DNA from: Ptychodera flava
Lineage: Eukaryota > Hemichordata > Enteropneusta > Ptychoderidae
Length of the DNA stretch: 64,000 nt
Direction of reading: 5' to 3'
Assembly: GCF_041260155.1 (NCBI RefSeq)
Contig: NC_091946.1
Location: 21,051,353-21,115,352 of the forward strand
A program made the position numbers and the translations under genes. How positions within the stretch are numbered: position 1 is the stretch's first letter; the number at the start of each line of letters is the position of its first letter. The notes beneath the pieces are model-generated. The model had not been told where the DNA came from. It ran no database searches and saw nothing but the letters and a program-made list of their open reading frames with translations. Positions 51,796 to 64,000 of the stretch are shown here, piece after piece.

Positions 51796-52045
51796 GCGCA
51801 TGTGTATACATTGTTATTTTATGTTTCTGATTTTGTTATTTATTCAACGTTCAACGTTCTATGATATTGTATGTTTGTTTATTTATCTAATTGTTACGGT
51901 TTGTTTATTTATTTGTTTGTATGTTTTTATATTTTTTATTTTTTGTTTTCTGGGTTATCTATTTATTATTTGTTTGTTTGTTTATTTGTATGCTTCTTTC
52001 TTAGTTTTTCCCTAGCCCCCCCCCCCCTGTGTTTGAACCAAGAAA
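51462..52045. repeat. Large imperfect inverted repeat centred on an (AT)n tract
   Basis: The left arm 51462-51719 and right arm 51793-52045 are reverse complements at low resolution. Both contain TGTGTTTGAACCA next to a G or C run, GGGAAAAAC, strings of AAACAAACAAA, and a CATACGATATCATAGAA motif near the centre. About 73 bp of (AT)n separates them. The strand asymmetry (A/C-rich left, T/G-rich right) makes many spurious frames. Confidence 0.8.
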
Positions 52046-53187
52046 AATGTTCTCGAGAAACTAGTACCCAGGAACAGCTTCCAACTCAACTATGAGGGAT
52101 GTACGTTTAATTTTAAACATGTTTCAGAACCATTATCACCCGCTAGCAGAGACTAGGCTTTTGTTGATCACGTGATAGCAAAGGCATGATCACGAATCTA
52201 CGCGTGTCCGAGCCGAAAGGAGGGTATCATCAATGTTACCGTCATGAGCACCAGCCCGAGGACAGGCAACAATTGGTGGTCCGGTCCGTGCTATCATGTG
52301 TTATTAAGGTAGCTAGATACCTTATAGACACCTCAGATTTTGATTTTGTTCTCACTTGAAGAAGTCCTAAACCCCAATAAAGTATAATTTTCTGAAAGCC
52401 ATGATATAGAGAAATCCGACGTGCGCATTACACAATCATTATTTGCATGAGATTCAAAGCGTTTTTCTGAACCTTCCAAAATCGTTTGGTTTTTTTTTTG
52501 GTTTTTTTTGTTTTTTTGTTTTTTCCTCCCTTTAGCGAACGTGCTGCAAGATTTCCGGTTGAAATTTCCTCATTGGCAAGCCTTGACAATATCCTTCAAT
52601 ATGACAATATCCTTTTTTTCTCGGCATCTCCATTCAAATTATATGGCGTGACAATTACAATTCCTTGAAAAGCACCTTAATCTTACACCTTCGAATTCAA
52701 GAGCGCACGAGAAAAAAAACAAAGGCATATAAAGGAAACCCCAGATACGGATTTTGAGTTTCCAATTGACAGTGCGAATTTCAAGCAGCTGGTGTATGTG
52801 TGAGCGAGAATTGACGAGGTGTCAAAGAAGGCTACCTCATTCACACATTGAATTCGAGAAAAACGGAAAAAAGTGTTTTTTGTTATTTCGACGCCAAGGC
52901 ATTTGTAATTAAACGCGATTACGCCGGACAAACACTTATGCATAGGATGCAGCCGAGTGTCAAGCAAGAGTTGCTGCAATGAACCAAATTATTTTCCGAT
53001 CGCTCGGCTACCTGAAGTTAATTGTCAACTTAAAATGATATCTAAAAAGAGAGACAGTGTTGGTCTAGCTGGAATTGTGTTCTTACTAATATTTAAATAA
53101 TAACACATGCTGGGAAGGCAACAAATCGTGCTCTTGCCCGTGTTGGCGTGTGTTATTAATTTTATCCACACCGAACAAATGTTGGGG

Positions 53188-53812
53188 GCCGTGGATAATT
53201 AAAACACGCGCAAGGCAAACGTAACTTCCGCGTTTTTTCTTGGGGGGGGGGGTTTGGGGGTTGGCTGTATCTCGATTACCGTGCACAAAAATCGCACTAC
53301 ATGTTTTCATATCAACATCTCCCTCCACTTTTTACTCTATCGCAAAATATCGCTTTACTGTTTGGCGTCGTACCAGGCCAGTGCGGCACCTGCGCTGCAT
53401 CATTTTTTGACATACATATGTGGTTCAGTGCACTTTGTAGAATAACGTAACATGTCAACCATTTCGGATACAATGCGTTATTGTCGAGTTGGCGCTGAAC
53501 GAAGATTGATTTTAGAGGGGTTATGCCAATGGTGGTGGGAGTGTATGCGTGATGTGTGATTTGGCCAAGAATTTCTGTCTGTTGCTTCTCAACTAGGTGA
53601 TTGGATGCTGTATGTTGTGGGTTCGAACCCGATTGAAAACACCGTATATTCATAGCCACGCAATTACCGATTGTAGTTATGATACAGAATGAGGCTGGGT
53701 TGGATTTTTGCACTTCCAAACTTCCGTTTCGGGGGGGGGGGGGGGGGTTGAGGCCAAACGCACTTAGTTTCGTTTACCGTGGGCATGCTTTAATTATCCA
53801 CGGCCCCTTAAA
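53188..53812. repeat. Short inverted repeats with G-runs flanking about 480 bp
   Basis: GGCCGTGGATAATTAAAAC at 53188 and its counterpart ending near 53812 (TTTAATTATCCACGGCC) are inverted. Each arm then carries a GTAAACG-like segment and a G-run (53242-53252 and 53731-53748). Arms are about 60-75 bp. The interval contains a tRNA-like box B at about 53620. Confidence 0.6.
53577..53636 (+). other. tRNA-like fragment (possible SINE head)
   Basis: TTGTGGGTTCGAACCCG is an exact RNA polymerase III box B. Upstream, CTTCTCAACTAGGTGATTGG resembles a box A. The T stem pairs poorly and no anticodon stem is found, so it is not a functional tRNA gene. Confidence 0.35.
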
Positions 53813-54719
53813 GACTAAACTTTCCCTATGCCTTGAATATTATTTTGCAATCCCGAAGTACGATAAGAATTTTCCTTCAGAAAAACTTCTTTTTTGTCAG
53901 GGACATTGATCGTGTTTATGTCATTATAATTACCAAGCTTGTAAAGAGTAAATTTGCGTCACTGGCACCGAAATGCCACTTGAAGACGCTGCGAAAAGTA
54001 CACACGAAAAGATAAGGCATCGTTATTAAACAATTTTATAATAGATGCATATTATGTACATTTCATATATTTGATGTCCAACGGGAGAAAATTTATTTCC
54101 AATGACAGAAAATTTGAATTATTTTTTACTAATCAGGGATTATTAGTTTTATTGGTGATTGGAGATTTAACCAAATCAATCTACATATAATGTGAGGATT
54201 CCCTTTAAAAAGAGATAAACACAGATAATTCTCAGCTGGGCATCTCTGATGTGTCACCTTACACTTTAGCAATAAATCACTATCGATATTTGTGAGTGTC
54301 TACTCTGCCCAAAATCTCGACGTACCTCTCAGCCGTGGGTGAACCTCCCAAGACCGACGAACACAGAGATAACACGAACACTTTTGTTTTCGATACTTTG
54401 CGTGGAATGTGGTCAAGCATCGAGACTCGCCAGCGTGAAATGTTCGATTTCTTGCTGGCTCGAAATGATACATGAAGTTGAAGGTCAACTTTTAATTACG
54501 CCTAAAAAGGAAACATTGTGTATTTTATAATGCACTAAATGTCTCTAATTCAAGTCGAGCTAACTTTTTGTACCTTTTCGAAGCATTGCTATAAAAAGAA
54601 TATCCAGCAAATTTACGGAAAATATGATACGCGCAGAAACGACGCGCGGTATTCCAGAACGATGAAGCGGGCAATATCATGCAGTGCACGCGACATGGTA
54701 AGGCCGAACCAAAAAAAAA

Positions 54720-55047
54720 ATGCGCTTTTCCGATAACCCGACCTACCCGATTTTTTACCTGCCGACCCTAAACTTTTTAGAGACGTATGCACGGAAGTAA
54801 AAAAAAAGAAAGAAAAAAATCATAAAATCACGCGTTCGTTACCTTGCATTTGATTGTTGCTTGAACGAGGATGTCTTTTATGTGTGTTTTTCCTTTTATA
54901 TGACATTTTTCTCGAAATGTTGTGGCCAGTCACGTGTTTGACCACCCTGAACCCCTGAAAAATGCATTATTTAAAAATAAAAATATTTTGGAAAAAAATC
55001 CTGCCGACTTACCTACCTTATTTTTGAGATCATGTTATCGGAACAGC
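54720..55047. repeat. Possible degenerate transposon with TTCCGATAAC ends
   Basis: GCTTTTCCGATAACCCGACC at the left and GTTATCGGAACAGC at the right are inverted; CCGAC/CTACC-like segments recur next to both ends. No target duplication seen. Confidence 0.35.
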
Positions 55048-55456
55048 ACAATTTATTTATTTATTTATTTATTTGCCTAATATCAGCTCACGCACCAGGG
55101 CCATATGACCTATATAAGCCTTGTTTTTAGCACTTTTTGTTCTACATCACGTGAGTAAGGCTCAGTCAATCACGATAACTGAATATAAGCCCTCAAACCG
55201 TATAGCATCACACATGTCCCTAGGGGTGGGGGTGGGGAAGAGGTGTCTTGGTCTCAGCACAGGTTTCTCTTCTTGCTATGCTTATTATGTTGTAATACGT
55301 TTAACTGTATGTATTCCTTATAAAGATATTTCTTGGGAGACGGTTTAAAAAATTATGCATGAAAATTCTATAAAGCACAAAATATATATCAATGCGCTAT
55401 TTGATGATGAACTCGATCGTTCTATTTCAATTGATTTTCGTCTACCATGAAGATAA

Positions 55457-55552
55457 GTCAACAACGAACGAACACACCAGCAATGGTATAACCACAGCAT
55501 AGAGGGACTGCGGTATAACAGAGGATACCCTTTCTGGTGCGTTCGTTGTTGA
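55457..55552. repeat. 96-bp hairpin
   Basis: AGTCAACAACGAACGAACAC at the left and GTGCGTTCGTTGTTGACT at the right form about 20 paired bases, with GGTATAACC/GGTATAAC segments inside. Class unknown. Confidence 0.6.
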
Positions 55553-58500
55553 CTAATCCGGTGATAATCCGGTGACAGCATTCATAGATTAGTAACTTAG
55601 CCTTGCTTGCTTTGGCGTATTAGGCAATTAAACGCACCATAGACGCAACATAGCGACAAAATTTTTGTCAAAGGACAAATACCTGATACGATGAAGGAGA
55701 AGAAATCTTTGCAAAACTAGTGCAAACAAAAAACCAAGACACCAAAGGTTGGTAGTGTAAATCTTTATGAGCAATTTCTATCATGTTGAATCGTATTATA
55801 ATAAAATAAACAATAGCAAGAAGAAACCTGTGCTGACACCAAGACACCTCTACCCCACCCCTTGGGACGGACATTTGAACAACCCACTAAGGTTGCATCG
55901 TTGGCGGAAAGCGGCAGTCATCTTGTTTGTTTACTTTGTGTGTTTATTTTAAATTTGCAAATGTAGCTGGAACACTCTAGGTTTCTCTCACAAGGGGGGA
56001 TGTCCCCCTCTACTTGAAATGCTTTTGAGGGGGTTTAGTTCTGATTGAGGAGACCATAACAAATTATGCAAAGTTACGTTGCGCAAATTAAGTATTTTGT
56101 AAGGTAAGCTTATCATATGCAGCAATCGTCGAGCGGAATTCCACTACAATACTCTGTGTATATCAATATCTCAAGATCTAATTGTAGAGGAGGACATGGC
56201 GCGCGTTAACTTTGTCTATATTTTAAGGGGGACTTTGTTTAAATCGGGGGATTCGCTCACTCTGGTGAAAACACTGCCAAAGCATATGTCCTATACTGAT
56301 GGCTAAGAGATCACATTACATGCCACCAAAAGTTTATTAAGCTTATTGCCAATATACTGACTTAAAACAAAATATTCCATGGGAAATATATTCAAAGAAG
56401 AAAACATTTTATTTGCATCAATATTTTTTCTCCTTTTTTGAGTTTTTCCGTGCAGAGTGTTTGATGTGAAAATTAGTCTGTGTTGTGTGACTTATTCAAA
56501 CATGCTGAACTACTTGTCAACTGCGCACAACCTCATCTCTGCTTACAGTCAGACAAGATTAGACATTTAGTGAAGCATTTTACGGTCTTTACCAACGAAT
56601 CAATGTTAAAAATATAAAGTGTACAACTCTCACCACGCATGGCTGAACATACACTGTAAACAGTTACATAAAGTGTGGCCTCATGCAAGCTTTTGTAATG
56701 AAATATTCATCGGCAGTGCCTTGTGGATGACAGCTCTCCCCCCACAATTTGACAGTTTATTTGTCATAGGAAAGCAAGTCGGAATAGGAAAAATCCATTC
56801 TGTCTGGAGGTCACAAACGAAATCATCTGTTTGCATTGAGCAAAGGGGTAATTTTTGACACTTCTGAAAATAATATGTATCTTCACCATTTTGTACACTG
56901 AGTGACTCTGAGCAAAGGTCAAAATAGAGCGACTTTGTCTCTTTAAACAGTCCGTTCATTGAGGAAGCATGAAGCATGCAAGGTTATGAAATTATTTTCT
57001 CTGTATTTTCTCGTCTCTCAAAAGTCCCCAGGTGTATCGCGGTTTCCTTCGCTGATTCACGCGTGTGAACACAATCTTCACGTTGCCATGTGACGAACAA
57101 AAGTGAGATACTTCAAAGGCCATTCATTATTCGCTCTGAAACTTCCCTAGAGACACTCGATAGTTCAAAAAATTCATCTTGAATGCGTTATACTCAAATT
57201 GTAACTTGTTTACAACGATGGACAGCTGATTTTAACTGGTTTTGATATTTCAGGCCACCTTAATATACAATTGCTTGAAATATGTAAAATAGGTACGATG
57301 GAATATTCCAAAGGAATATTGGTAAAAAGGCTGTCAATCGTAAGATATAATTAAATTAAGTTAAAACGCCACCATATCTCTCTGAGCTCCCGAGGTACTT
57401 AATTCATGGGCATGAAATACACCGTTTATCCACAAAAATTGTCAGCATGACGTTGTGCCAGCCAATGTCAGAGTGCATCAGATGTGATGGCCTTCGGCGA
57501 CAACCTACACGATCAAAATTGCGGAAGAATCTATCTTTGTTGAACACACGTCACCATCTGAATATGCTTCAGCAATTGTGCTCGGTCAGAAAAATGTATT
57601 CACTCACAATCGGGTGTTTTGTTACATGTTCCATATGACGTCAGATGTCATGAGAGATACTGGGTCACTCAGTTTTGCAACTCACACGGGCATGTTGTTT
57701 GGTCAAATAAACAAAACTGTTTTCCGTAAGTCCCATTATAAAAGACGTTCTGTGTTTAAGTAAATTGTCCATGTCCAATAAAAAGCGTAACTTCGTCACA
57801 GGGCACAAAATTTGTAGGCCACTTTGCTTTATACGCGCATAGATACGCCTCAGAATGTCAATATCTCTTCGACATATTTAAACTCTTTACAAATTCCTTA
57901 ACTGCTTTCAAACTGTAGTTCCTAATTTGGTAAAGTAATAAAATTTTTAATATTACCAATATCAATCTTGCAACAATAGACTTTCATCTTCGATTGTCAT
58001 GCTGGCGTTGATGCCATAAAATATATTGTAATTCGCTTTTCATCTTCATATTTACGACGTCACGCAATCATTGTCGACTGGCAACCACCACCCACTCATA
58101 TGATACGATACCGCAAAATATAGAGAATTTCAAGCGTCAAGTATATTCTTCCGAAAAACATTAAAACAGGATATCGTAAAAAATATGTAATCTGCATTCC
58201 AGCGTAGCTCAGAAATTTTTGAAACTTGTTTTCGTCTTTTTGGTTTTATTTAGATTTGCTATCGCCCATTCAGCTCTAATTTTAAAATTTGTGTGGAATT
58301 TTTGAGAGCTATGTCCGCAAGGTATAGGAACCGAACCGTTGCATTACATAAAGTTATCACAGGTAATCTTGAAATAATTTACCCTATGCGGCAAGTCCCG
58401 AGTACACAATCTTTGGTCTGTAGATCTCATGTTCCGTATATCATCGCATGCTTATGAGAGGTGAAAACTCTAGTTTCTCGAGTGGCGAGGACAACTATTT

Positions 58501-60445
58501 ATGACTAGCCTTGTAACCTTTCTGAACTCATACTGGAATCACATGAAGTTAGCGGGCCTCATGCAATTGCTTCAACTGGAAAAGTGTTTTCAGCTATCCA
58601 GCATGTGGATTTGACATGCTGGTTCCGAGCATTCAGGATACATGTAGAATGTCACCTGAAAAAAGGAGGACGAGAGGAAAAAAGAGACGCGTAGTCTATT
58701 GTATCTAATGGAAGCCGCGAGCGAACGTACTTGGGCATTCTGCAAGGATTCTTTGATTTTCGAAAGCCACTGTCGTAGGCCTTGTATCGCTTTTCAACAC
58801 GAGACAGTGGTAGGATGTAAAAAGGGTCGCAAATGGCGTCAGCACCCACGTGACAGTTAGAGCTGAAGGGGTTGCATTATGAATAGCTCGTCTGAAACTT
58901 CGATTTTGAATATATTCAAAACAGAAAAAAATATCAAAAGATGCCGTATGTTTCATCGTGAGTGTCTGGATATGCATTTACTCTTTGTAACTTTTTTAAC
59001 ATGTCAACAACATGCTAGTCAGTATTATTAAGGTCGTAGGACACTCATGATGATATCAAACGTAGCGAGCAAACAGGCGCACGGAGGATGTCCAACTAGA
59101 AAGTTTTTATAAATGTTTTAGAGAGTCCGGTAGTTCAGTCCTTGAGGCTGTAAATCCGGTTTAGGGCGGAATGAGAGTGAAAAAAATGTATTGAAACAGG
59201 GACTCGATAATATTTACCGTCAGCAAAGATTGATTGACGCATAACTGTAAGGCACAGACTGTTTACAATACCTTGGCATTTGGAAAGAAACGGACATCCC
59301 CACGAAGAAATTGAACAACTTGAATTTCAAGTGTATTGATACTGGTTTGATATAGGAGTAGGCCTACAGCATTGCAGAGTCCGTGACGTATTTGAAAATA
59401 GTCGCATCCGAAAGAACACAATTTTGAGAAATGAGTAGGGACAAGAGGTGATCAACAACATGAAATAATTTTCGCCACCGAAAAAGAACACACGAAGTAC
59501 ACCCGAGACTTTTTCAAATCGCTTGCACGATTTTATTATCAAGTGTTGTGTTGGACAAAACATTACACTAGAAGTGGAAACTTTGAAGCGACGTTTACAA
59601 GGCAGCAGATTCGAAAGTTCCATTAAAAAAAGAATGGTTGAGTAGAAATGTCCATGTTAACAAAATATCAGTTAGTCCAGATACTTACTTTGAAAAACCT
59701 CGAACCCATCAAAATAAGGTAACCTTCAAATATCTCTATTGTAATCACTTATGATCATCTGACACATATTTTCAAAACAATATTACCTTCATTTGAGATT
59801 TTATTTCTGGTAAATGTGAAACTTGTCGTGACCAAAGGGTCACGGGAATTTTCGCAGTTCAAAGACTGATCCTCTAAAAATATCCCAGTAAATCCCAGTA
59901 GGCTTGTATTTTTTCTTGACTTTTGCACCGAAATCTTTTAATCAGCATAACAACTCTCATGGCATTATTATACAAACTTAAAGAGATTTTCCACAAGTGC
60001 AAGATGTTTTCTTTTCTTTAATAGCAGCTTAGAAAAATATATATTTATTTACAAAACGTTCCGCAATGCGGTCGGCATTAATTGCTAGAAAAAGCCTTTG
60101 CTTTACCACCTATATTACTTTGTGTTTGGCTCGCTGTATTTCGTACTGGATGGGTGCGCTTTGGTTTCAGGGAGAGGAAAACTCTTTGAAAATTTTAAAG
60201 CTTGTAGGCCAAAATCCATACAAAGTTAAGTACAAAATATGATAGCCTCAAAATTTTTGTGAACTATATTGACAATGTCGATCAAAACAAGAGAAGACAC
60301 CAGCATATAATTAGCATGCAATTGTCAATGGTATACAAACTGGCGAGTGTTAGATGATGAATACTCCCATGACACGCGAGTCAAATGAAAGAGAAACACA
60401 AATAACATTGAGTCGCATCGCTGTTCTGACGAAAAGTTCACCACA

Positions 60446-60900
60446 TTAAAGGACCAATTGCTGTAAACTTTTGAGTTTTCCCCTGGTTTGTTTTTTAAGG
60501 TTAACTACAGTTCTACTCCCCAAAGCATGATGAGATACACAATATTCAGCGTATCAACTCAGCATGTTCAAGTTTAAACTGCATTGTTATTGTTGATCAG
60601 TGAATTCCTCGCCTCGAATTCCTCCTCAAATGTAAACCATAAAAGTGCCTGTTATTACCATCATCGTAAACCACACACCCTTTTACGGCAACAGCTTGGC
60701 GCTACCCGTTTTGCGTAGGTCCTCGAGGGGAAATCATGCTCTGGCTCGAGAGAATGGTTATTACACGCATAGACGTTGTTGTTATTCATAGTCGGTGTTT
60801 CAACATGCTCTGGAGAGTAGAACAAGAACTTGCAATAGACATACGAAACAAAATTAGTGAAAACAGAAATCATCAAATGTTACAGCTACTGGCCTTTTAA
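60446..60900. mobile_element. MITE family A, longest copy (455 bp)
   Basis: Exact TTAA at both ends; termini AAAGGACCAATTGCTGTAA and TTACAGCTACTGGCCTTT. The interior keeps the GTATCAACTCAGCATGTTC and CAACATGCTCTGGAGAGTAGAACA segments shared with other copies. Confidence 0.75.
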
Positions 60901-61831
60901 GGAATCTCCCCGGGCAACAGCCCTCGATAGAACACGCCACAATATAATGTTAAACACTAAATATTTGTTTTCATCAAGACATAACGCACATGAAAACACT
61001 TTCATGGTAGAAAACTTAACTGGTGCTGTGAATGTGGGTACCAAGTATCGAGATGCTGCAGAAACCACCTAAATGAAAAAATATGAGTTTGAGGAGATAA
61101 ATTTAAAATAGAAAATTTTTGTTTGTTACAAAAAAAGCTCGTGTTGATTTTCACAATTTCATAAAAGTAAGCAACGCGGATATCAGCTTTATCAGGTTAC
61201 TGAAGTTGCACATCCAACTATGGGATCGTTGTCCATATATACTAATGTGTCACAGGAATTCCAATATTGCACAAGCTCCACATTGCTCCCTGTGTTATAC
61301 TCTCTCATAAAGTAACTTACAGGCACTGATTATTCAATACTTTTAATTGCCAGCCATTTATATTTTGTTTTTTGATACTGCTGTAGCTTCATACACTACA
61401 TAAAACCGCCGGAAAACAGTCATGGAATATAAAAAACACCTACCGGTCTCATTTTGGGTACTAATGTTGCCAACACAATATCAACAGGAATTTATATAAA
61501 ATATGCTGTATGAAAATACGTATTTCGTGATTGTTAATTGGTTCGCAAATTTCCAAACAGTTGAATCTTATTCCGTGTCCAATGAATCACATAACAGGAC
61601 TGATGCAATCCATTCTTTTAAAACCCCGCATGAAATGTGACCAAAAACATTCATGTTACGACACACATCTATTGCTGCAGTATAAAAATTCATCTGACGA
61701 CGGTTTAGGAGATATTTGTACCAGATGTTACTTTGTAATTTGGTATAGGTCGTGTACAATATTGCCGTATGTTGGTAGGGACAAATGTTTTACGAATTGT
61801 ATGAACTAGTCTTTACTGCCACAGGCGCCTT

Positions 61832-62255
61832 TTAAAGGGACACAGTCGTCGGAACTGCGCATGTGCGAGTTTCTTGTTTACAAACAATGTATTTCGTGCA
61901 CGATATCTAGATGCACCTCATCATCATAGCTGCAACATTTCAATTATACGATGTAGATTATGACAGACATGTTTTGACTTTCATCAATCACCATCGTACC
62001 TTGGATACAGTGTTTAAATTGGTCTTATGAGTCCCATACGGCCTTTGAGCACGGTTAATTATGGCAAAATTGGATCTTGGCTCTGTAAAAATGCATTACA
62101 CAAAAGCCTCTTCTTAACCATTACAACACTTTCTGAACTTGAAATCAAGCAATTCGTGTCCACATCAAAATAGCGCCAAAATTTTCATAGATATTGCTCA
62201 GGCGGCGAGGTATACGCCATCTTCAAAGAAAAATAAACGAATCATGTCTCTTTAA
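61832..62255. mobile_element. TTAA-flanked MITE, family E (424 bp)
   Basis: TTAA at 61832 and 62252. The imperfect inverted ends read AAAGGGACACAGTCGTC and ACGAATCATGTCTCTTT. Non-coding. A similar terminus (GACTTTGTCTCTTTAA) occurs at 56931-56946. Confidence 0.6.
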
Positions 62256-63704
62256 ATATTTTTGACCTTTTAAAATTTAAGGAATGTTAAAACACAGCCG
62301 ATATTTGTACATGAAGAAACACGCAAATAATTCAGCATGACATGGCGGTTAACGAGACTTTGCTTCAGAATACAGAAACCACACCGAATAAAGACGTTAA
62401 ATAAACTTTTTATGAGCTGATGATATGTTTTGTGACTTTTCACATAACCCCCTTCGTTTAATCACAAGCCGGAAACTCAGCAAGAAGCGTCCTTTCTTCC
62501 TTTCTGGCCTTCCAGCTCCTAAAAATAACGTCGTTATAAATTGACGAATCCGTCCATACTTGTTGAAATAGAAACACCTCTGAATTTTGTAGAAATTATT
62601 GCCATACTGCCGATAGTCTGTATTCTCCGACAATGTTTGGCCCGCTGATACTTACAGAACTAGTTATACAAAATACGGACTCGAAAGGAACCTTTATAAC
62701 AAAAAACCCTACAATGCATCGACGTTGTCATAGCCATACATATTCTTTGTGCATCAACAGTAAAACTTATTTAAGATTGTTGGTGTAGCGTGACTAGCGC
62801 TACCCTGTAATACTGCTTCTCTTGTATAATCTGTGTGTTATAATATCGCTCCATAGCAAGGGTTTGAAACCCATTTTGTTCACTCTCGTCACACGGGAGG
62901 CTTCGGAGTGTTTCTTGCAAGTATTCCGCATTGCTGCAAGGATAGTTGACAGACACTGGAGAGACTTCACCACACGCCTGCCACTTGTCGCTTGACTTTG
63001 TGTCAAAACGAAGAGTTAAATTCTTCCCTCTGTTGTGAGAAGCATTACCGTCTGACAGAGAGAACTGGCCATGAATCTCATCTACTTGCATCGGCTACAG
63101 ATGAACCGAAAAGTCAGCGTCGGCGACGGGAGTCAGAACCTTGTATACTGGAAGGGCAATGCACTCCAATCATTACTGAATGTGAACACCCGAAGAGAGC
63201 CGAAGTACCGAACCACCCACGAAGCTAAATATTGCCAAAATTACAATGGGAAAATATCACAGGTCGCCGGTCGGTCGGGATCCTTTGCAAGTACGGCGGA
63301 GGGAATATACAGTCTTTTAAACTGGAAACTTGAATAAAGTTGTTCCAGCTCAAAGGGAGCATTTCATTTCTAGTCTAAGCGGGTGGCAGCAATTAATGGA
63401 TCTCCGTGTAAATGATAAAATTCTCTGAGGTTTGTGGTATTCACATACATATCAACCTATATGCTCAGTCCTGCCCCCATCTCATAGAAGTAACAGCGTC
63501 CATCGAATAATCATATATAATGATCGGCAATACACATGCAGTAACAAACCTTGCAAATCGGTAAACGGAACGCCATACACTCGCCAAGACACATTTGGCG
63601 CACACCCGAAATCTGAACTCGATGTTGTTAAAATTTGATTGACGTTTTTTATCACTGGCGGGTAATCAGTAGTAAGCTAAGCCAAGCTGATGGCGTGCTT
63701 TTCA

Positions 63705-63892
63705 CTCCCTGCTCAACGAGAGTGCAGTCTCGGTCGCTTCGGTGAGCAAGGACTCGTCGTTTATTTTATCAAAGTCGTTCAGTTCCACGTTGACTCCCCG
63801 GATTTCGCTTTTTTCTTTCGATTTTCTGCGTCTGCCCGCTGCTAGCGACGGCACCTCCAGCGATGAATGTTTGGTGTAATCAATCGCCATTT
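63705..63892 (-). CDS. Probable first coding exon of an unidentified minus-strand gene
   Basis: An ATG at 63890 lies 2 nt after a strong acceptor (CTCTTTTTTTCAG), so a 5' non-coding exon upstream, beyond the window, is expected. The 62 codons (MAIDYTKHSSLEVPSLAAGR onward) encode a hydrophilic cytosolic-type stretch: a basic cluster (GRRRKSKEKS), then an acidic Ser/Thr-rich part (ELNDFDKINDESLLTEATE). The base composition is richer in C and G than its surroundings. The frame stops at 63702; a donor GTGAAA at the end (phase 2) would let it splice on. No family recognised. It could also be a complete small protein or a chance frame. Confidence 0.4.
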
Positions 63893-64000
63893 CTGAAAAA
63901 AAGAGTGAGAATTTGAGAAAAGCCTGGGCAAACAAAAAATGAGTTTCATAAAAATATATTAGTGACATTCATAAATATAATACAATTCCAAGCTGTCATG

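Larger units (their letters stand above)
52046..63700. other. Long stretch without a supported gene
   Basis: Apart from the repeats listed separately, I see no exon set that joins into a recognised protein. Weak minus-strand frames with plausible splice borders occur at 62804-63094 (97 codons, phase 0 at both ends, two N-glycosylation sequons) and about 58734-58868. They could be distal exons of the gene that starts at 63890 but have no recognised domain. The stretch could be one or more large introns of that gene. Confidence 0.4.

Noticed and set aside
52304..52680. Another TTAA-bounded MITE
   Set aside because: TTAA occurs at both ends but the termini match for only about five bases, which is not enough.
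56681..56977. Cys-rich minus-strand frame resembling an extracellular domain
   Set aside because: Its N-terminal part runs through a MITE-like terminus (TTAAAGAGACAAAGTC) and no donor site follows; no convincing domain pattern.

Overview
This is a gene-sparse, AT-rich animal nuclear sequence with spliced genes, kilobase introns, microsatellites and many small DNA transposons. Protein similarity to vertebrate orthologues is clear, but exon/intron layout and repeat content look like a marine invertebrate, possibly a deuterostome. I cannot name the species.

Three conserved genes are present. (1) TMTC4 (+, entering from the left edge, stop at 15070) encodes the C-terminal part of an ER membrane O-mannosyltransferase with lumenal TPR repeats; at least ten coding exon positions are in the window. 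(2) AKAP14 (-, stop at 23595, ATG at 26422) encodes a ciliary protein kinase A anchoring protein; the three coding exons give 190 codons. (3) CDC16/APC6 (+, 27443-42182) encodes a TPR subunit of the anaphase-promoting complex; sixteen exons join in frame to 590 codons. AKAP14 and CDC16 are head to head across about 260-400 bp; TMTC4 and AKAP14 converge across an 8.5 kb stretch without a recognisable gene. From about 42.2 kb to 63.7 kb no gene is supported. At 63.7-63.9 kb a minus-strand first coding exon of an unidentified gene is likely.

The most notable observation is a tandem pair of TMTC4 exons (10112-10226 and 10891-11005). Both are 115 nt, share the same phases, have intact splice sites and open frames, and encode alternative versions of one TPR segment at about 50% identity. 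Since 115 is not a multiple of three, including both would break the frame, so the pair has the form of mutually exclusive exons. A 1.5 kb, 21-bp-period minisatellite lies in the intron just downstream. CDC16 carries a decayed tandem copy of part of its exon 14, a failed counterpart of the same process.

Mobile DNA is abundant: a Crypton-type tyrosine recombinase gene in a TMTC4 intron followed by a 189-bp near-perfect palindrome; several TTAA-flanked MITEs; a 592-bp element with exact 8-bp target duplications built from about 15-bp subrepeats in CDC16 intron 1; a 1.4 kb unit with about 290-bp inverted arms downstream of CDC16; and a large inverted repeat centred on an (AT)n tract at 51.7 kb.
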